In this document: in pieces, positions 53,961 through 62,960 of the stretch | Position numbering within the stretch: position 1 is the stretch's first letter | Layout of the letters: every line of letters starts with the position of its first letter | Assembly (NCBI GenBank): GCA_034439475.1 | Contig: JAWXAN010000007.1 | Coordinates: forward strand, 30,920-94,919 | Direction of reading: 5' to 3' | DNA from: Candidatus Zixiibacteriota bacterium | GTDB taxonomy: Bacteria; Zixibacteria; MSB-5A5; GN15; FEB-12 | Length of the DNA: 64,000 bases | Notes under the pieces: generated by a model | Databases searched by the model: none | Told to the model about the DNA's origin: nothing | Seen by the model: the letters and a program-made list of their open reading frames with translations, nothing else | Made by a program: the position numbers and the translations under genes

Positions 53961-54254
53961 TCAGCGCCTGCGGCGGGAGAAACGGAAGCGTGAGCGGTAG
54001 GTCAACAATCCCTTGCGTCTCAGTATTCCGAAGACTGTCCACCATCCGGCCTTTGGGGATTCGGACATATCCCGCAATATCGTAGATAATTCGGATATGG
54101 TCAGGAATGGGTCTTGTCGGACAAGAAAGAGGAGGGCGGATTCGACATCGGCGCCGTTTGAGGATAGAGCAGGATTTTGGTTGCCGGTGTGGGGGGTGTT
54201 CTGAGTGGGAAGGACAAAATCCTCGACCAGTGTTAGTCGGGCTTCTTCAGTTCT
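53961..54254 (-). CDS. Winged-helix-like, Arg-rich domain in the -1 frame after the STAS gene (probable frameshift product)
   Basis: The minus strand stays open for 97 codons (index from the end of the A10 run at 54254 to TGA at 53961-53963) in the -1 frame relative to the STAS gene. It has no ATG, GTG or TTG before the middle of the domain. Its first third is a Pro/Thr/Asn-rich linker. Then ESALLFLVRQDPFLTISELS, TILRDMSES, KAGWWTVFGILRRKGLL and TYRSRFRFSRRRR read as helix-helix-wing and a basic tail. Expected only as a C-terminal extension of the STAS protein by slippage at A10, or else as a broken gene part. Confidence 0.55.
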   Translation of the reverse strand, partial: RTEEARLTLVEDFVLPTQNTPHTGNQNPALSSNGADVESALLFLVRQDPFLTISELSTILRDMSESPKAGWWTVFGILRRKGLLTYRSRFRFSRRRR

Positions 54255-54637
54255 TTTTTTTTTCGGTCAGCAGGGTCAGTTGCGGCATCGAACTGGTCAA
54301 TGGCCTCATCGACTGAATCGCACACACGGAGGACATTGTCAAATTCAAGCAGTTCAAAAATCTCAAAAACATCAGGGATCATGTTCGCAAGCTTTATATC
54401 TCCGCCATGGGCTCTGACATCTTTGATATGAGAAATAAAAATCCCCCAGCCTGCTGATGAGATATAATCGACTCCCGCCAGATCAATAACTATCTTGTAG
54501 CGGCTTCGTTTCAGGAGCGAATCGATAATTTCTTCAAGTTCGGAGGCGGTCATGGTGTCGATAACGCCATCAACGCGAACTTCTGAAATTTCCCGGCTGT
54601 GTCCGCTCTCGGATAATGAAATAGTGATGTTATTCAT
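54233..54637 (-). CDS. STAS-domain anti-sigma factor antagonist
   Basis: This 134-aa protein is an RsbV/SpoIIAA-like antagonist. It has the STAS fold (RVDGVIDTMTASELEEII, YKIVIDLAGVDYISSAGWGI) with the SSAG motif holding the candidate phospho-acceptor (Ser60/61). After the STAS core, a polar linker runs DPADRKKKELKKPD and stops at 54235. The linker contains ten consecutive A bases (54254-54263 on the minus strand). A -1 shift there enters the 97-codon open frame at 53961. It follows the RsbW-SpoIIE fusion gene, its likely kinase and phosphatase, by 74 bp. Confidence 0.93.
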   Translation of the reverse strand: MNNITISLSESGHSREISEVRVDGVIDTMTASELEEIIDSLLKRSRYKIVIDLAGVDYISSAGWGIFISHIKDVRAHGGDIKLANMIPDVFEIFELLEFDNVLRVCDSVDEAIDQFDAATDPADRKKKELKKPD

Positions 54638-54711
54638 AATAGCGTTTTTCCCATTTATTACCGCTTGGCTAACAAACTACATTAATGCCCGAGTGGCAAG
54701 GGAAATATTCT

Positions 54712-56808
54712 CTATGACGACGTATCAGAATCCAGTTGGCTGATCTCCCGCGTTTCGAGTTCGTCAAGGGTCATCTGTGAATTGGAGGAAACCAAAACTG
54801 TATCTGCCAGCACACGCCCTATCACAAAAGTGATGTCGTCCCCCTGTTTTGCAAAACCGGAAAAAGTATCTATCTGCTCAATGAGGCTTTGGCTAAAGGC
54901 CGAAAGAGTGGACGGAGTCTTGGCAATGTTGTTTTCATGATTGTTTTCAGGGAGTTCTTCTGGCCTCCCATTCTCTCCGAAGGTTTCACGCATCAAGCTC
55001 AATATTCTCTTGACTCCGAACTGCTCGGTCTCCCGATTTGTAGCCTCGGTGATTCCATCTGTGTAGGCAAAAAAGATATCCCCTGAATGCAGTTGAATTT
55101 TCTCCTCGGTCAGCCGATCTGCAAAATCCTGATGCAGGGCAACTGGGATGCCAAGCGGCATACCCGGGGGATTAAGCTGGCGAATTTCGCCTGTTGCGCC
55201 GCTGTAGACAATGAGCGGATTATGCCCTGCCGAAACGAAGGTAAACGTGCTGTCCATTGAATCGTAGATTCCGAGCATAACTGTGATGAACATATTGGCT
55301 GGCAGGTTTCTGATAATATAATCGTTGACCGCGATAAGGGTTGTTCGCGGAGATTCACTTTTATCGGCGTAGATACGGATAACTGTGCGCAACATGGACA
55401 TGACCAATGACGCCGGCAGACCCTTGCCTGACACATCGGCAACAGTCACACAGAATCGACCCGGGCTTATTTCAAAAATATCATAGAGATCGCCTCCGAC
55501 GACCGCAGCGGCGCGGTAATAGGCATCGATTTCAAAACCTGCGATGGCAGGAAGTGTGGTAGGCATGAGCGTTTTCTGGATTTGAGAGGTCAACTCAATT
55601 TCTTTGGCCATTTTCTCTTGTTCTATCATACTTTTTCTATCCCGGCTTATACGGGTCATCATGTCATTTAAAGCGCTTGATATCTCGAAAAATTCATTAG
55701 CCCCTTCAAGAGGGAGTTCAGTCGTCATATCCCCCAAAGAGAAGCGTCGTACGCGCTGGCTTATCTTTACTATCGGTTTTACAAAGTAGATCGATAACAG
55801 GTAAATACCTACGACTCCGATTGCTAAAAGCAAGCCGATTAGCGCGATAATTTTCGTCCTGGCATCGGCAAGTCGTTCTTTCATCCCGGAGGACGAATAG
55901 ACGATATGAACCCATCCTAACTGCTGTCCGCCAGAACGAATCGGCAGCATCAGATAATTATCGGCCTCCTCTCCTTCCCCCAGCCGCTGGGGACGGCCTA
56001 TAGCGGAGGGAGTAATTCGAGCGGGAGGCACATAGAGCTGGCGGATATTTCGTGTATCTTCTGAGTGCGCGGTGACAAAGCCATTGGCGTCGGTGAGTAC
56101 AATCTGTTTTAGTTCAGGGTTGGATCGAATATAGGAAACAATGAGTTCGTCGAATTCCACATCACTGCGTTGGTTCAGGACATATCCGGCGGCCTGGTCG
56201 CCTATTGTCGCTCCGAGGGCGGAGACGGTGCTATCGAGCCGGTCATAGAGTCCCCGTGTGGTCAGGTTATTTACATAGTAGTAGGCTCCGAATATAATCA
56301 GGCTGACAATCAGAAAGGTGTAAATTGAAAATTTAGCTCGAAGGGTATTCATCCGCCGAAGCAGAGGCGGACTTTGCTCGCTCGCCGGACTCAAGCGCTT
56401 TATCATGCGGAGTTCGTTGTAGCCGGCAGACGAGAGATACTCAACTGAATCCATAATCTTTTGGATCATGTAAAAACCCAGCCCGCCGCGCCGTCCCGAC
56501 TCGACTAATTTCTCCAGATTGAGTTTGGCATTTCCAGAGGGTTGAAATGAGCGGCCATTGTCGATGAGCGAAAAGGCCACAAGCTTTTTATAGATGACTA
56601 TCCGAAGGCGGATAGTCCCCTTTTCATAGAGATAGGCATGGCGGATGACATTTGTCGCGCCCTCCTCGATTGCCAGAAGAACCGCGGTGGTTGTCTTGCG
56701 CGGCATTTCGGCCGCAACACAGGCTTCACGCGCTATCTGTCTGAGGCTGTCGAGGTAGCGATCTTCGGCAAGAAACTCAGCATTGATTTCTTTGACGGGA
56801 CGACTCAT
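54712..56808 (-). CDS. RsbW-type kinase fused to membrane sensor and SpoIIE/PP2C phosphatase
   Basis: This 698-aa protein contains both enzymes of a partner-switch. Residues 1-140 are an anti-sigma factor kinase (HATPase_c_2): AIEEGATNVIRHAY, IDNGRSF and GGLGFYMI. Membrane helices (about 160-178 and 320-343) flank a periplasmic sensor of about 140 aa. A HAMP domain follows (about 345-400). The SpoIIE/PP2C phosphatase (about 425-690) has GGDLYDIF, VADVSGKGLPASLVMS, SAGHNP, YTDGITEA and QGDDITFV. It would phosphorylate and dephosphorylate the downstream STAS protein. Kinase and phosphatase are usually on separate proteins. Confidence 0.93.
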   Translation of the reverse strand: MSRPVKEINAEFLAEDRYLDSLRQIAREACVAAEMPRKTTTAVLLAIEEGATNVIRHAYLYEKGTIRLRIVIYKKLVAFSLIDNGRSFQPSGNAKLNLEKLVESGRRGGLGFYMIQKIMDSVEYLSSAGYNELRMIKRLSPASEQSPPLLRRMNTLRAKFSIYTFLIVSLIIFGAYYYVNNLTTRGLYDRLDSTVSALGATIGDQAAGYVLNQRSDVEFDELIVSYIRSNPELKQIVLTDANGFVTAHSEDTRNIRQLYVPPARITPSAIGRPQRLGEGEEADNYLMLPIRSGGQQLGWVHIVYSSSGMKERLADARTKIIALIGLLLAIGVVGIYLLSIYFVKPIVKISQRVRRFSLGDMTTELPLEGANEFFEISSALNDMMTRISRDRKSMIEQEKMAKEIELTSQIQKTLMPTTLPAIAGFEIDAYYRAAAVVGGDLYDIFEISPGRFCVTVADVSGKGLPASLVMSMLRTVIRIYADKSESPRTTLIAVNDYIIRNLPANMFITVMLGIYDSMDSTFTFVSAGHNPLIVYSGATGEIRQLNPPGMPLGIPVALHQDFADRLTEEKIQLHSGDIFFAYTDGITEATNRETEQFGVKRILSLMRETFGENGRPEELPENNHENNIAKTPSTLSAFSQSLIEQIDTFSGFAKQGDDITFVIGRVLADTVLVSSNSQMTLDELETREISQLDSDTSS

Positions 56809-56855
56809 TGATGGCGCCTTTAACTTTTCACCGGTTGAATCCTGACCCCATGAAG

Positions 56856-58685
56856 CTACTGTCCGCCTTGCTCGGATTGTAGACGCAGCGCGGCCTGCTC
56901 AATGTTGTCCAAAGTGTTTGGATTATTAGGATAGGCTTCGAGGACTCTCTTCCATGCCGCAATAGCCTGTTCATACTTTTTGTTTCGCATGTGGCGCAAA
57001 CCTTCGAGATATATCGGCCAGTAGGTTCGGTCATTTTGGAGGTCCTCAAAGGTTGTGGAATGAGTTTCGCTTGTCTGAATCCGGCTGAGGTATTCTTGAG
57101 CAAGTTTTTCGTTCGGGTTTGCTTCAAGAATCGCGGTAAGGCGCTTTGCGGCCTCCGGGAATTGCTGGCGGTTGAAGAGATCAATGGCGGCATTGAGTTG
57201 TTTAACCAAATCAAGACCCGACAGGGTGCGTTTTTTCCCTTCCAGCGCACGAGCGTTTATAGGATCCAGATCAAGCACATGATTATAGGCGTCGATAGCC
57301 TCTGAGGCCAGTCCCAAACGGGCGGTGGAATCGGCGAGATTAAGATTTGCTGCGATTTCATAGGAGATCGACACTTCAATCACTCGTTTTAATTCGAGCG
57401 CCTGCGAGTTATCAGGCTGAATATCAAATATCAAAGATAGTAAATCGAGCGATGGCCGGTAGAATCTCCTGCCATAGAGTTGATTGGCCTGGTCATAATA
57501 GTTTCGTATTGACTGCCGCATTTCGGCTTCGGTCTCGCGAAGATTCTGCTCTTGTTGCTGTTGAACGGCACGGGCATTTTCAATCGCGGCGATTGTACCG
57601 ATAATATTTTGATCGGTTTCATTGAAAGCGAGCGCTCGCTGATAGTATATGAGCGCGCTGTCGAGTTCAAACTGGGCGAAGAATGTGTCGGCCTTTTGAC
57701 GATTTTGTTCAAAGCGTCGCAGTCTATCGGTCGCGCTTGACTGATCCAATCGGTCAAGTTCCTGCTGTCGCATTTTTTCAGTCAGCGAGGGTCCGATTCG
57801 GAAGGAGAGCGAGAAGTGATGGCTGTCGCCGATAAGGTCAATGAGCGTAAAGGCATAGTCAAGACTGAGCGCGCCGCGATTATATCCCGCGCCGAAGACC
57901 AGATTCTGACCGTCGTATCCCCCTCGCAGGGCATATGTGTTATAAAAGAGCACCTCACTTCCTCCTCGAACAAGGATATCGCGGCTCTCCCCTTTTTCCA
58001 TATCCGCAGTAAGTGCGGCCTCGATGGTAGAGGACAACATGAGGCGGCTCATGGAGAGACCTGCGGCGAACGAAGTAGGGATTTCTTCGCTGGTTTGCTG
58101 TAATTTTGCTTTTGCGCCCGAGAAGTTCCTGGCGATAACACCAAATGAGAAATGATCCGAGAGTCGGGCTGAAATGCCAAAATCCGCCCCGACACCATAG
58201 TCAGAAAATCGATCGAGGGCCTGGCGGACTATCTTCAGAGTAGCCCCAGCCGAAAGGACGCTATACAATTTTCGGCCATATGCGAAAGAAATCTGCGTGC
58301 TTGAATAGTCGAATTCGTCCATGTCATTAAAGTCCTCGTATCGGACAATATCGCCGGTACCGAGGCGAATAAATCCAATGCCAATTCCCTGGTCGGCCGA
58401 CACCGGATAGACCCAGCTTGCGCCGTCGTAAAGCGAGCCGGCAAAGAGGACGGTGTGCAAAAACGAGAATTCCTGATATTCCAGATGAGAGAGCGAGCCG
58501 GGGTTGTAATAAATCGAAGACGCGTCGGCTGCAAGCGATGTCATCGCTCCACCGAAACCGATTGACCGCGCGGTGACACCAAGCGAGAATGGGGATTGAA
58601 AGCCCGCGTCGCTTCCTATTGCGATCTCCGAATGACCGAAAACGGCAAGTGCCATGAGGAGATATTGAAGGCGTGTGCGTTTCAT
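56856..58685 (-). CDS. PorV/PorQ-like outer-membrane barrel with TPR C-terminal half
   Basis: This 609-aa protein has a signal peptide (to about IAIGSDA), then the PorV/UPF0164 barrel (1-300: LGVTARSIGFGGAMTSLAADASSIYYNPGSLS is the typical first strand pair; broken here: GVTARSIGFGGAMT, ASSIYYNPGSL). A coiled, Gln-rich segment (about 305-400) and TPR units follow (YFAQFELDSALIYYQRAL, YEQAIAAWKRVLEAYPNN). PorV proteins shuttle type IX secretion clients to the surface. It overlaps the secreted 1015-aa gene by 4 nt (ATGA), suggesting the pair act together. Confidence 0.85.
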   Translation of the reverse strand: MKRTRLQYLLMALAVFGHSEIAIGSDAGFQSPFSLGVTARSIGFGGAMTSLAADASSIYYNPGSLSHLEYQEFSFLHTVLFAGSLYDGASWVYPVSADQGIGIGFIRLGTGDIVRYEDFNDMDEFDYSSTQISFAYGRKLYSVLSAGATLKIVRQALDRFSDYGVGADFGISARLSDHFSFGVIARNFSGAKAKLQQTSEEIPTSFAAGLSMSRLMLSSTIEAALTADMEKGESRDILVRGGSEVLFYNTYALRGGYDGQNLVFGAGYNRGALSLDYAFTLIDLIGDSHHFSLSFRIGPSLTEKMRQQELDRLDQSSATDRLRRFEQNRQKADTFFAQFELDSALIYYQRALAFNETDQNIIGTIAAIENARAVQQQQEQNLRETEAEMRQSIRNYYDQANQLYGRRFYRPSLDLLSLIFDIQPDNSQALELKRVIEVSISYEIAANLNLADSTARLGLASEAIDAYNHVLDLDPINARALEGKKRTLSGLDLVKQLNAAIDLFNRQQFPEAAKRLTAILEANPNEKLAQEYLSRIQTSETHSTTFEDLQNDRTYWPIYLEGLRHMRNKKYEQAIAAWKRVLEAYPNNPNTLDNIEQAALRLQSEQGGQ

Positions 58686-61600
58686 TTTAAGACAGCCGCC
58701 TTGATGCGCGCCTGGTCGCCGCTCTGGCTATGGGTAATCGTCACGACATACACACCATTGAGGACAGTCCGTCCGCTGTTGTTTGTTCCATCCCACAACA
58801 CCTCTGTGAACGACCCTCCGCTTGATACAATCAGTTCGTTTTGGGAAAGCGATCGTCCGAAGACTTCCTCTCCGAGCAGGGTAAATATTTTGAATTCCAC
58901 ACTACCAGTTGCCGGGGGAATAAATCGAAAGGCGGCCGGCTCGAGGGTGGGGTTGAAGGGATTCTTTCGCATAACGAATGAAGATGAAAAACTACTTTCC
59001 GTTGTGATATACAGCTGTGAAAGAAGCGCGCTGGTTCCATTGGCAGATACAACATCTATCGGCATACCTTGCAGCGGCCCGCCGAGGTATTTGGCCAATA
59101 GGCTCTCTCTATTGACGACTATAGTGAACTTAGCATCTTTTGAATTCTCCACCAGGCCACGGAAGATAAGCGTCCTGGTCTCACTGACTGCAATCAAAAG
59201 CGAGTCGAATTCGAGACTCAAGACACCGCCCGAAGCTGACGCAGTAGTCACCAAATTATCACTTTCATAGAAGCCCGATTGTGATATCTCAATAAGTGAA
59301 CCCGGAGGCAGGAACGCTCCCGATTCATCTGAAAAATCAAGGTCTATCTTCTCAAGTCTTACAGCTCCAAGGGTTGCGGGGGAATTATTTGTGAGAGTCA
59401 GTTGGAAGAGGTCTGCGCTCATTCCCGCGGCGATAACATTTGCGTTTACCAGCGCGGTCGAGGCAAGGAGCGACGCATCCGATGAAACAACCGCCAAGGC
59501 AACTGAAAAAGAAGTGTCAGCTATTTGAGCGGGCAGTCCGGTATTGAGGTCAATTGGCCTGTCTGTCAGAACAAATTCCAATGTTATCAAGGTGTCCTGA
59601 CCCGGCGCTGTCAGCGCGACGGTAAACTTCTCGCCCACCTGAAGTGAGCCGGATAACGGACTTGGAATGCCCAAATCCACCCCGCCAGTTGTTAATTTAA
59701 AGCTCCCGGTGCTGACATCGGCTTCACCAACATTGCGCAGGAGTATATCGAGCGTGAACTGCGATCCGGTATCGACCTTGCCTCCGGAGGCTCCAGTAAG
59801 GAACGGATCAAGTCTCAAAAACGCAGGCTCTTCAACTGACACCAGGGCAAGATTATCAAGGGGCGGCAGTCGATCTACACCTTCAGATGTGACATCAACT
59901 CTGAAAATCTCAGATGGATTGGACAGCCCTCCGCCTGTGACTGAAAAATATAGTTCATAGGTTGCGTGCGGAGGGATGGATGGCACTGTCAGCGTTGAAT
60001 CAAAAATAGACTGGCCATCGGTTACAAGCCGGATAGTGAAGGTGTCAGTTGGGACCGAGGAAACATTTTCAATGACGGCTCTGACTTGGAAGAGTTGACC
60101 CATATTAACTTTTGGCACATTCGGGGCAAGCACGTTTACCTGTTTGACTTGTACGACAGGGATTTCAGTAACCTGCACTGTCTGTTGATTGAAGTCGGTC
60201 ACGAATGTCAGATAATTGGCCGAGCCAGGGATTCTGAATTTCAATTCCGCATCGACAAAGAAAGATTCTCCGGCGCGTTCTGCGGGCAGGAAAATACTTT
60301 CTGTCTTGAGCACATTCGCACCTGAAACAAGCTGATTATTGGGGATTGAAAGCTGGATGGTTGCGCTGAAACCGTTTCCGCTCAGATTAAAAGTAGCGGT
60401 GTTTGGCTCAATTTCCAGAGTAGGTGCGCCCAATAGATTGAGCGTAAATTGAAATGAAGAGGCCTTTCCCCCGCCGACAACAGATGGTCCAAAACTACCC
60501 GGGACATATGTTGGACTAACTAAAGGTTGAACACAAAGTGTGAACGGATAGGTATTTGAAACGGGGATAATATTCCCTCCACTGTATAGCTTGAAGTCAA
60601 GTCTGACCGAATAACAGCGATTGAGAGTTAAAATATCTTCTGGCACAAGTGAAATCAGACCTCGGTATTGGATGAGATTGGGCGAAAGGCTTGAATTGCG
60701 CGGGTTGCCGTTGTAGACGGTCACCAGCGATACTCCGCCGACTGTATCAGCGAGTCCAACGATGAGCCGTGTGCTATCCACTGTTCCGGAAAAACCTGTT
60801 GTCAGGATGTCGAAACCAAGATCAAAAGGTACGCCGCTATATATCGATGATGGCGTAAATGACCCGGGCACAGGCGTAAAAACTGTTTGTCCCAAAACCA
60901 TGACTGGGACATAGAGTGTGTCAATTGTCGAATATGCAGAGCCGTTGATTGTATATCTGCTTTCAAGGCTCAAGGCCAGGGTCTCGATGCCCGCTGTGAG
61001 ATTTTCGGTGGGAAGGAGGATTGAGACCGTGTCAATAATTCCATTTGCAGTCGGCGTCACAAAAATTCTTACCGATCCGCCTCCGGAAAGAAAGAAGGAT
61101 TTCAAATCAGGATTTATCGATGCCGTTTGATTTCCGCGATTCTGAATTTCTACATCGATAGTTGTCGAAAGCTCCGAGTATATAGTCGTCACTGGCATCC
61201 CTCGAAAATCGAAAGCCTTGCGAACATCGTAGCCGTTGAATGACACAATCACCACAGATGACGTCGCCGAGCCGTTTGATGCCGTAATCGAGACCGCACC
61301 GGTGTTTCCTCTAAAGATTACTCCGGCGGGTAGAAAATCTATGACGCCAGAGTTAAAGAGGGACGGATTGGACAGAACCGACGGTGTCAGACTTCCGCCC
61401 GGTGTACTCAAAGTTATTGGATTTGCGGCGAGATCATAATTTGTGATTAGGTTGTTTGCGGCATCGAGGAGGACGATTCTTGCTTTGGTCACAAACTGCC
61501 GTCCCTCAACTTGGACCGGAGAAATATCGAGGATTATCTGGTCGACGGCGTTTGTATTAACGGGACTATATTGTAAACTCTGCGAATTATTTTGGGCATC

Positions 61601-61729
61601 CGAAAGTAATGAATCGACAAAATTTGCCGTCTTGTCGGATTGCTGAGCAAATCCGTTTTGAGGACAGAATAGACAAATTACCGTAAGGCAAAGAAGAACT
61701 GGGAAAAGAGACAAAACCGAGGCGCGCAT
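58682..61729 (-). CDS. Secreted 1015-aa beta-sandwich protein with C-terminal FlgD-Ig sorting domain
   Basis: A signal peptide (MRASVLSLFPVLLCLTVICL) is followed by several Ig/CARDB-like beta-sandwich domains (VKQVNVLAPNVPKVNMGQLF, VRAVIENVSSVPTDTFTI and similar repeats with glycine-rich loops). The C-terminus is a FlgD-Ig-like sorting domain: MRKNPFNPTLEPAAFRF, EFKIFTLLGEEVFG, VLWDGTNNSGRTVLNGVYV, ending KAAVLK. It is likely a large surface protein exported through a type IX-like system. It heads an operon with the PorV-like gene (overlap 4 nt), the kinase-phosphatase fusion and STAS. Function is otherwise unknown. Confidence 0.87.
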   Translation of the reverse strand: MRASVLSLFPVLLCLTVICLFCPQNGFAQQSDKTANFVDSLLSDAQNNSQSLQYSPVNTNAVDQIILDISPVQVEGRQFVTKARIVLLDAANNLITNYDLAANPITLSTPGGSLTPSVLSNPSLFNSGVIDFLPAGVIFRGNTGAVSITASNGSATSSVVIVSFNGYDVRKAFDFRGMPVTTIYSELSTTIDVEIQNRGNQTASINPDLKSFFLSGGGSVRIFVTPTANGIIDTVSILLPTENLTAGIETLALSLESRYTINGSAYSTIDTLYVPVMVLGQTVFTPVPGSFTPSSIYSGVPFDLGFDILTTGFSGTVDSTRLIVGLADTVGGVSLVTVYNGNPRNSSLSPNLIQYRGLISLVPEDILTLNRCYSVRLDFKLYSGGNIIPVSNTYPFTLCVQPLVSPTYVPGSFGPSVVGGGKASSFQFTLNLLGAPTLEIEPNTATFNLSGNGFSATIQLSIPNNQLVSGANVLKTESIFLPAERAGESFFVDAELKFRIPGSANYLTFVTDFNQQTVQVTEIPVVQVKQVNVLAPNVPKVNMGQLFQVRAVIENVSSVPTDTFTIRLVTDGQSIFDSTLTVPSIPPHATYELYFSVTGGGLSNPSEIFRVDVTSEGVDRLPPLDNLALVSVEEPAFLRLDPFLTGASGGKVDTGSQFTLDILLRNVGEADVSTGSFKLTTGGVDLGIPSPLSGSLQVGEKFTVALTAPGQDTLITLEFVLTDRPIDLNTGLPAQIADTSFSVALAVVSSDASLLASTALVNANVIAAGMSADLFQLTLTNNSPATLGAVRLEKIDLDFSDESGAFLPPGSLIEISQSGFYESDNLVTTASASGGVLSLEFDSLLIAVSETRTLIFRGLVENSKDAKFTIVVNRESLLAKYLGGPLQGMPIDVVSANGTSALLSQLYITTESSFSSSFVMRKNPFNPTLEPAAFRFIPPATGSVEFKIFTLLGEEVFGRSLSQNELIVSSGGSFTEVLWDGTNNSGRTVLNGVYVVTITHSQSGDQARIKAAVLK

Positions 61730-62024
61730 AAATACGTCGTGTATTGTTTAAGAATTCACTTCCTTTGTCCCCACACAGAGCAAAGTGCATGCCCTTTAAA
61801 TCCCTGTCGGGCAAATAAATACGTTGGTTCGCAGGTAATTGACACAGACCTTCTCCCCGAGCCTTTTTTTGGCTTTGAGACTGGGGAAAACCGTTAGTCT
61901 GGGTCTTGAAGTGCCGCTTCTCCTGAGAAGTCAACTACGCAATCATTCAAGCCACGAGCCAATATGTAAGTAATTGCGTCTTATTAGCAATATAATAACG
62001 ATAGAGGGCTGATTTATTTTAGCG
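61730..62024. other. 295-bp gap between folD and the 1015-aa gene; hairpin, no gene seen
   Basis: On the minus strand a hairpin pairs TTTTCCCC with GGGGAGAA (one G-U pair; about 61850-61892), with an inner AAGCC/GGCT stem around a seven-A loop. A CTTCTC-AG-GAGAAG palindrome lies at about 61914-61927. It sits in the leader of the 1015-aa gene. I see no ORF, promoter or known RNA family; a structured leader RNA is possible. Confidence 0.45.
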
Positions 62025-62924
62025 TTAGCGCGAAATGCCTGTTTGACGCTCGGCGGCTGTGACTGTGTTTTGCATGAGCATGGCAATTGTCATCGGGCCG
62101 ACTCCGCCGGGAACAGGAGTAATATGCGATGCGACAGCTTTGGCGGAATCGAAATCAACATCTCCAACCAGCCTGTACCCTTTTGCCTGACTGCTGTCAG
62201 AAAGCCGGTTTATGCCGACATCGATGACTGTCGCGCCGGGTTTTATCATTGGAGCAGTTATAAAATTCGGCGATCCGATTGCCGCGATAAGAATATCTGC
62301 GTGGCAGGTGATATTGTCCAGATTGGTCGATTTTGAATGCGCGACAGTTACAGTGGCATCGGCCCACATCCCTTTTTGCATAAGAAGAGCCGCGACTGGT
62401 TTGCCAACTATGTTTGATCGTCCGACCACAACCACTTCCTTGCCAGCCGTTGGAATCTGGTAATGCTCGAGCAGAACCTGTATGCCGTAGGGAGTACATG
62501 GAATAAGAGTCGGACGTCCTATCAATAGCATCCCCAAATTGTAAGGGTGAAAGCCATCGACATCTTTGGCTGGGTCGGTCGCGAGTGTCACCGAAAGTGC
62601 GTCTATATGCTGCGGGAGGGGGGATTGGGTGAGGATGCCGTGCACCTTTGTGTCCGCATTTAGCCCGGCAATGATATCTGCAAGTTCGCTTTGTGAAATT
62701 GTGGAAGGACGTTTGATGACTTGCGATGCCAATCCAAGCTTCTCACAGGCGAGGACTTTGTTTCGCACGTACGTCTCAGAACCGGGATCATCTCCAACAA
62801 GAATTGCGGTCAGACCCGGGGTGATTCCGCAATTCAAAAGCGCGGCAATGCGAGGTTTGAGCGCGTCTTTGACAGCTTTGGCGACAGCTTTGCCGTCGAT
62901 TATATTTCCACGAGTCTCAGACAT
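62025..62924 (-). CDS. folD: Methylenetetrahydrofolate dehydrogenase / cyclohydrolase
   Basis: FolD interconverts methylene-, methenyl- and formyl-tetrahydrofolate. The 299-aa protein has the catalytic Tyr-x3-Lys (SETYVRNKVLACEKLG), GILTQSPLPQHID (family QLPLP becomes QSPLP), DVDGFHP, the NADP motif VVVGRSNIVGKPVAALL, and TPVPGGVGPMTIAML. It follows ymdB by 36 bp. The QSPLP variation at the substrate pocket is slight and does not argue against function. Confidence 0.97.
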   Translation of the reverse strand: MSETRGNIIDGKAVAKAVKDALKPRIAALLNCGITPGLTAILVGDDPGSETYVRNKVLACEKLGLASQVIKRPSTISQSELADIIAGLNADTKVHGILTQSPLPQHIDALSVTLATDPAKDVDGFHPYNLGMLLIGRPTLIPCTPYGIQVLLEHYQIPTAGKEVVVVGRSNIVGKPVAALLMQKGMWADATVTVAHSKSTNLDNITCHADILIAAIGSPNFITAPMIKPGATVIDVGINRLSDSSQAKGYRLVGDVDFDSAKAVASHITPVPGGVGPMTIAMLMQNTVTAAERQTGISR

Positions 62925-62960
62925 TTAATGTATCAACAAGCGCTTCATGGCAGCGGTGGC

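Noticed and set aside
53852..54204. Plus-strand ORFs in the gap after the diguanylate cyclase
   Set aside because: They lie opposite the winged-helix-like frame and the cyclase promoter and have no family features or ribosome-binding site.
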